The notes below the pieces were generated by a model. The model made no database searches, was not told the DNA's origin, and saw only the letters and a list, made by a program, of their open reading frames with translations. Shown here piece by piece: positions 63,491 through 64,000 of a stretch of 64,000 nt of DNA (the stretch's first letter is position 1; each line of letters opens with the position of its first letter). The DNA comes from an uncultured Muribaculaceae bacterium (GTDB taxonomy: Bacteria > Bacteroidota > Bacteroidia > Bacteroidales > Muribaculaceae). The DNA is taken from NCBI GenBank assembly GCA_910579845.1, contig CAJTWL010000001.1:62001-126000 (forward strand), written 5' to 3'. The translations under genes and the position numbers were made by a program.

Positions 63491-64000
63491 AAAAAAACCT
63501 TCCTCCCATCGAGAAAACTGAAAGACATGGTAGCGTTGGCTCGCTCAAATTCAGTGTCGCCTCCCGCAAAAGCATAGCGATCCTTATTCGGTCCGTCCAC
63601 CGCGAAAAGTCCCCACCAGCTTGCAACGGATATCGTTCCGTCAGCGTTAATCACACCCTCCACTTTCTTTGAACGTACAGGTTTACCGGCGTTGTCACAG
63701 AATGAGAAGTCGACTGTCACACCATCGGAATTCACCCCGATTTTCTGATTGGGAATGGACACCGTTCCCTTTGCCGGATCAACAGCCGCCTTTATATCAA
63801 TTCCGTTTTCCCAGAAATCACGCAGCCAAACAGAGTCTGTATCGGCAACGGGTTCAACAGTGACACAGTTGCCCGTGTCACCCCATAGATCAGGACGAAG
63901 AGACTTTACAGTCATCACATAAGTGCCACCGACACTCGCCGGGAGTGTTTTACGCATCGGAGCATACTGCACCGCGGACCGGCGAGCATTGTCTGATGTC
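63481..64000 (-). pseudogene. N-terminal part of the GLUG protein, frameshifted and cut by the window edge
   Basis: An open frame from the right edge (TSDNARRSAVQYAP) to a TAG at 63481-63483. It ends DGRKVFLEW, but one extra T in the T7 run (A7 on the plus strand, 63491-63497) would make it continue as KVFFGVVVSQPFDNQVL, in frame with the large downstream frame. The residues around the junction form one continuous beta-rich domain (GVINADGTISVASWWGLFAV), so the two frames belong to one protein. The 5' end with the signal peptide lies beyond the window. The break may be a real mutation, a phase-variable tract or a sequencing error. Confidence 0.7.

Noticed and set aside
1..64000. CRISPR array, prophage or integrase island
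   Set aside because: No regularly spaced direct repeats, cas genes, integrase or phage structural genes were seen.

Overview
The window is a chromosomal segment of a Bacteroidales bacterium, most like the Muribaculaceae/Bacteroides branch. The support is a SusC/SusD pair with a BACON-domain lipoprotein, the giant outer-membrane protein SprA, an RprX/RprY two-component pair, several lipoproteins with a Cys-containing signal, almost no Shine-Dalgarno sequences, and promoter elements of the Bacteroides type (TTTG, about 20 bases, TAnnTTTG). The species call is inference; no rRNA is present.

Layout. (1) 1-7.4 kb, minus strand: thiamine genes (thiD, thiS, a TenI-like gene, thiE, and thiG cut by the left edge), preceded by plsC, recQ and recJ. 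(2) 7.4-11.3 kb: dispersed repeats, a small membrane protein, an alpha/beta hydrolase paired with a membrane-anchored MurF-like ligase, and tRNA-Ala(GGC). (3) 11.3-20.9 kb, minus strand: ruvA-sprA-AspT/YidE-type transporter, translationally tight. (4) 21.2-24.8 kb, plus strand: recR-GNAT-rsfS-ftsH. (5) 25.3-32.1 kb, plus strand: a tripartite RND efflux system followed by an LpxA-like acyltransferase, convergent with rprX-rprY. (6) 34.7-38.7 kb, minus strand: nitroreductase, metallophosphoesterase/PQQ-propeller protein, MerR regulator, M23 peptidase; then alaS and a small secreted protein on plus. (7) 42-53.3 kb, minus strand: a compact polysaccharide utilisation-type locus: phosphoesterase lipoprotein, SusC, SusD, BACON lipoprotein, then a GH13 alpha-glucosidase-like enzyme behind a terminator. 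(8) 54-64 kb: a DUF2130 nuclease-like protein and yaaA, a 560-base gap holding a strongly structured RNA-like region, a BACON/FN3 lipoprotein, and a giant GLUG-repeat surface protein whose frame is broken at a homopolymer and which runs off the right edge.

The two least explained signals are: (a) a set of roughly 80-335 bp non-coding palindromic elements scattered over the window, with shared ends near TTAAGAGnnTGTTTnAATTTAA and usually a CATAGC-(2 nt)-GCTATG tip. Their left and right ends differ from copy to copy but match within a copy, and several lie exactly at gene 3' ends, in two cases supplying the stop codon. (b) A compact structured region at 56606-56793 with nested stems, a possible pseudoknot and a competing pairing that ends in a run of T.
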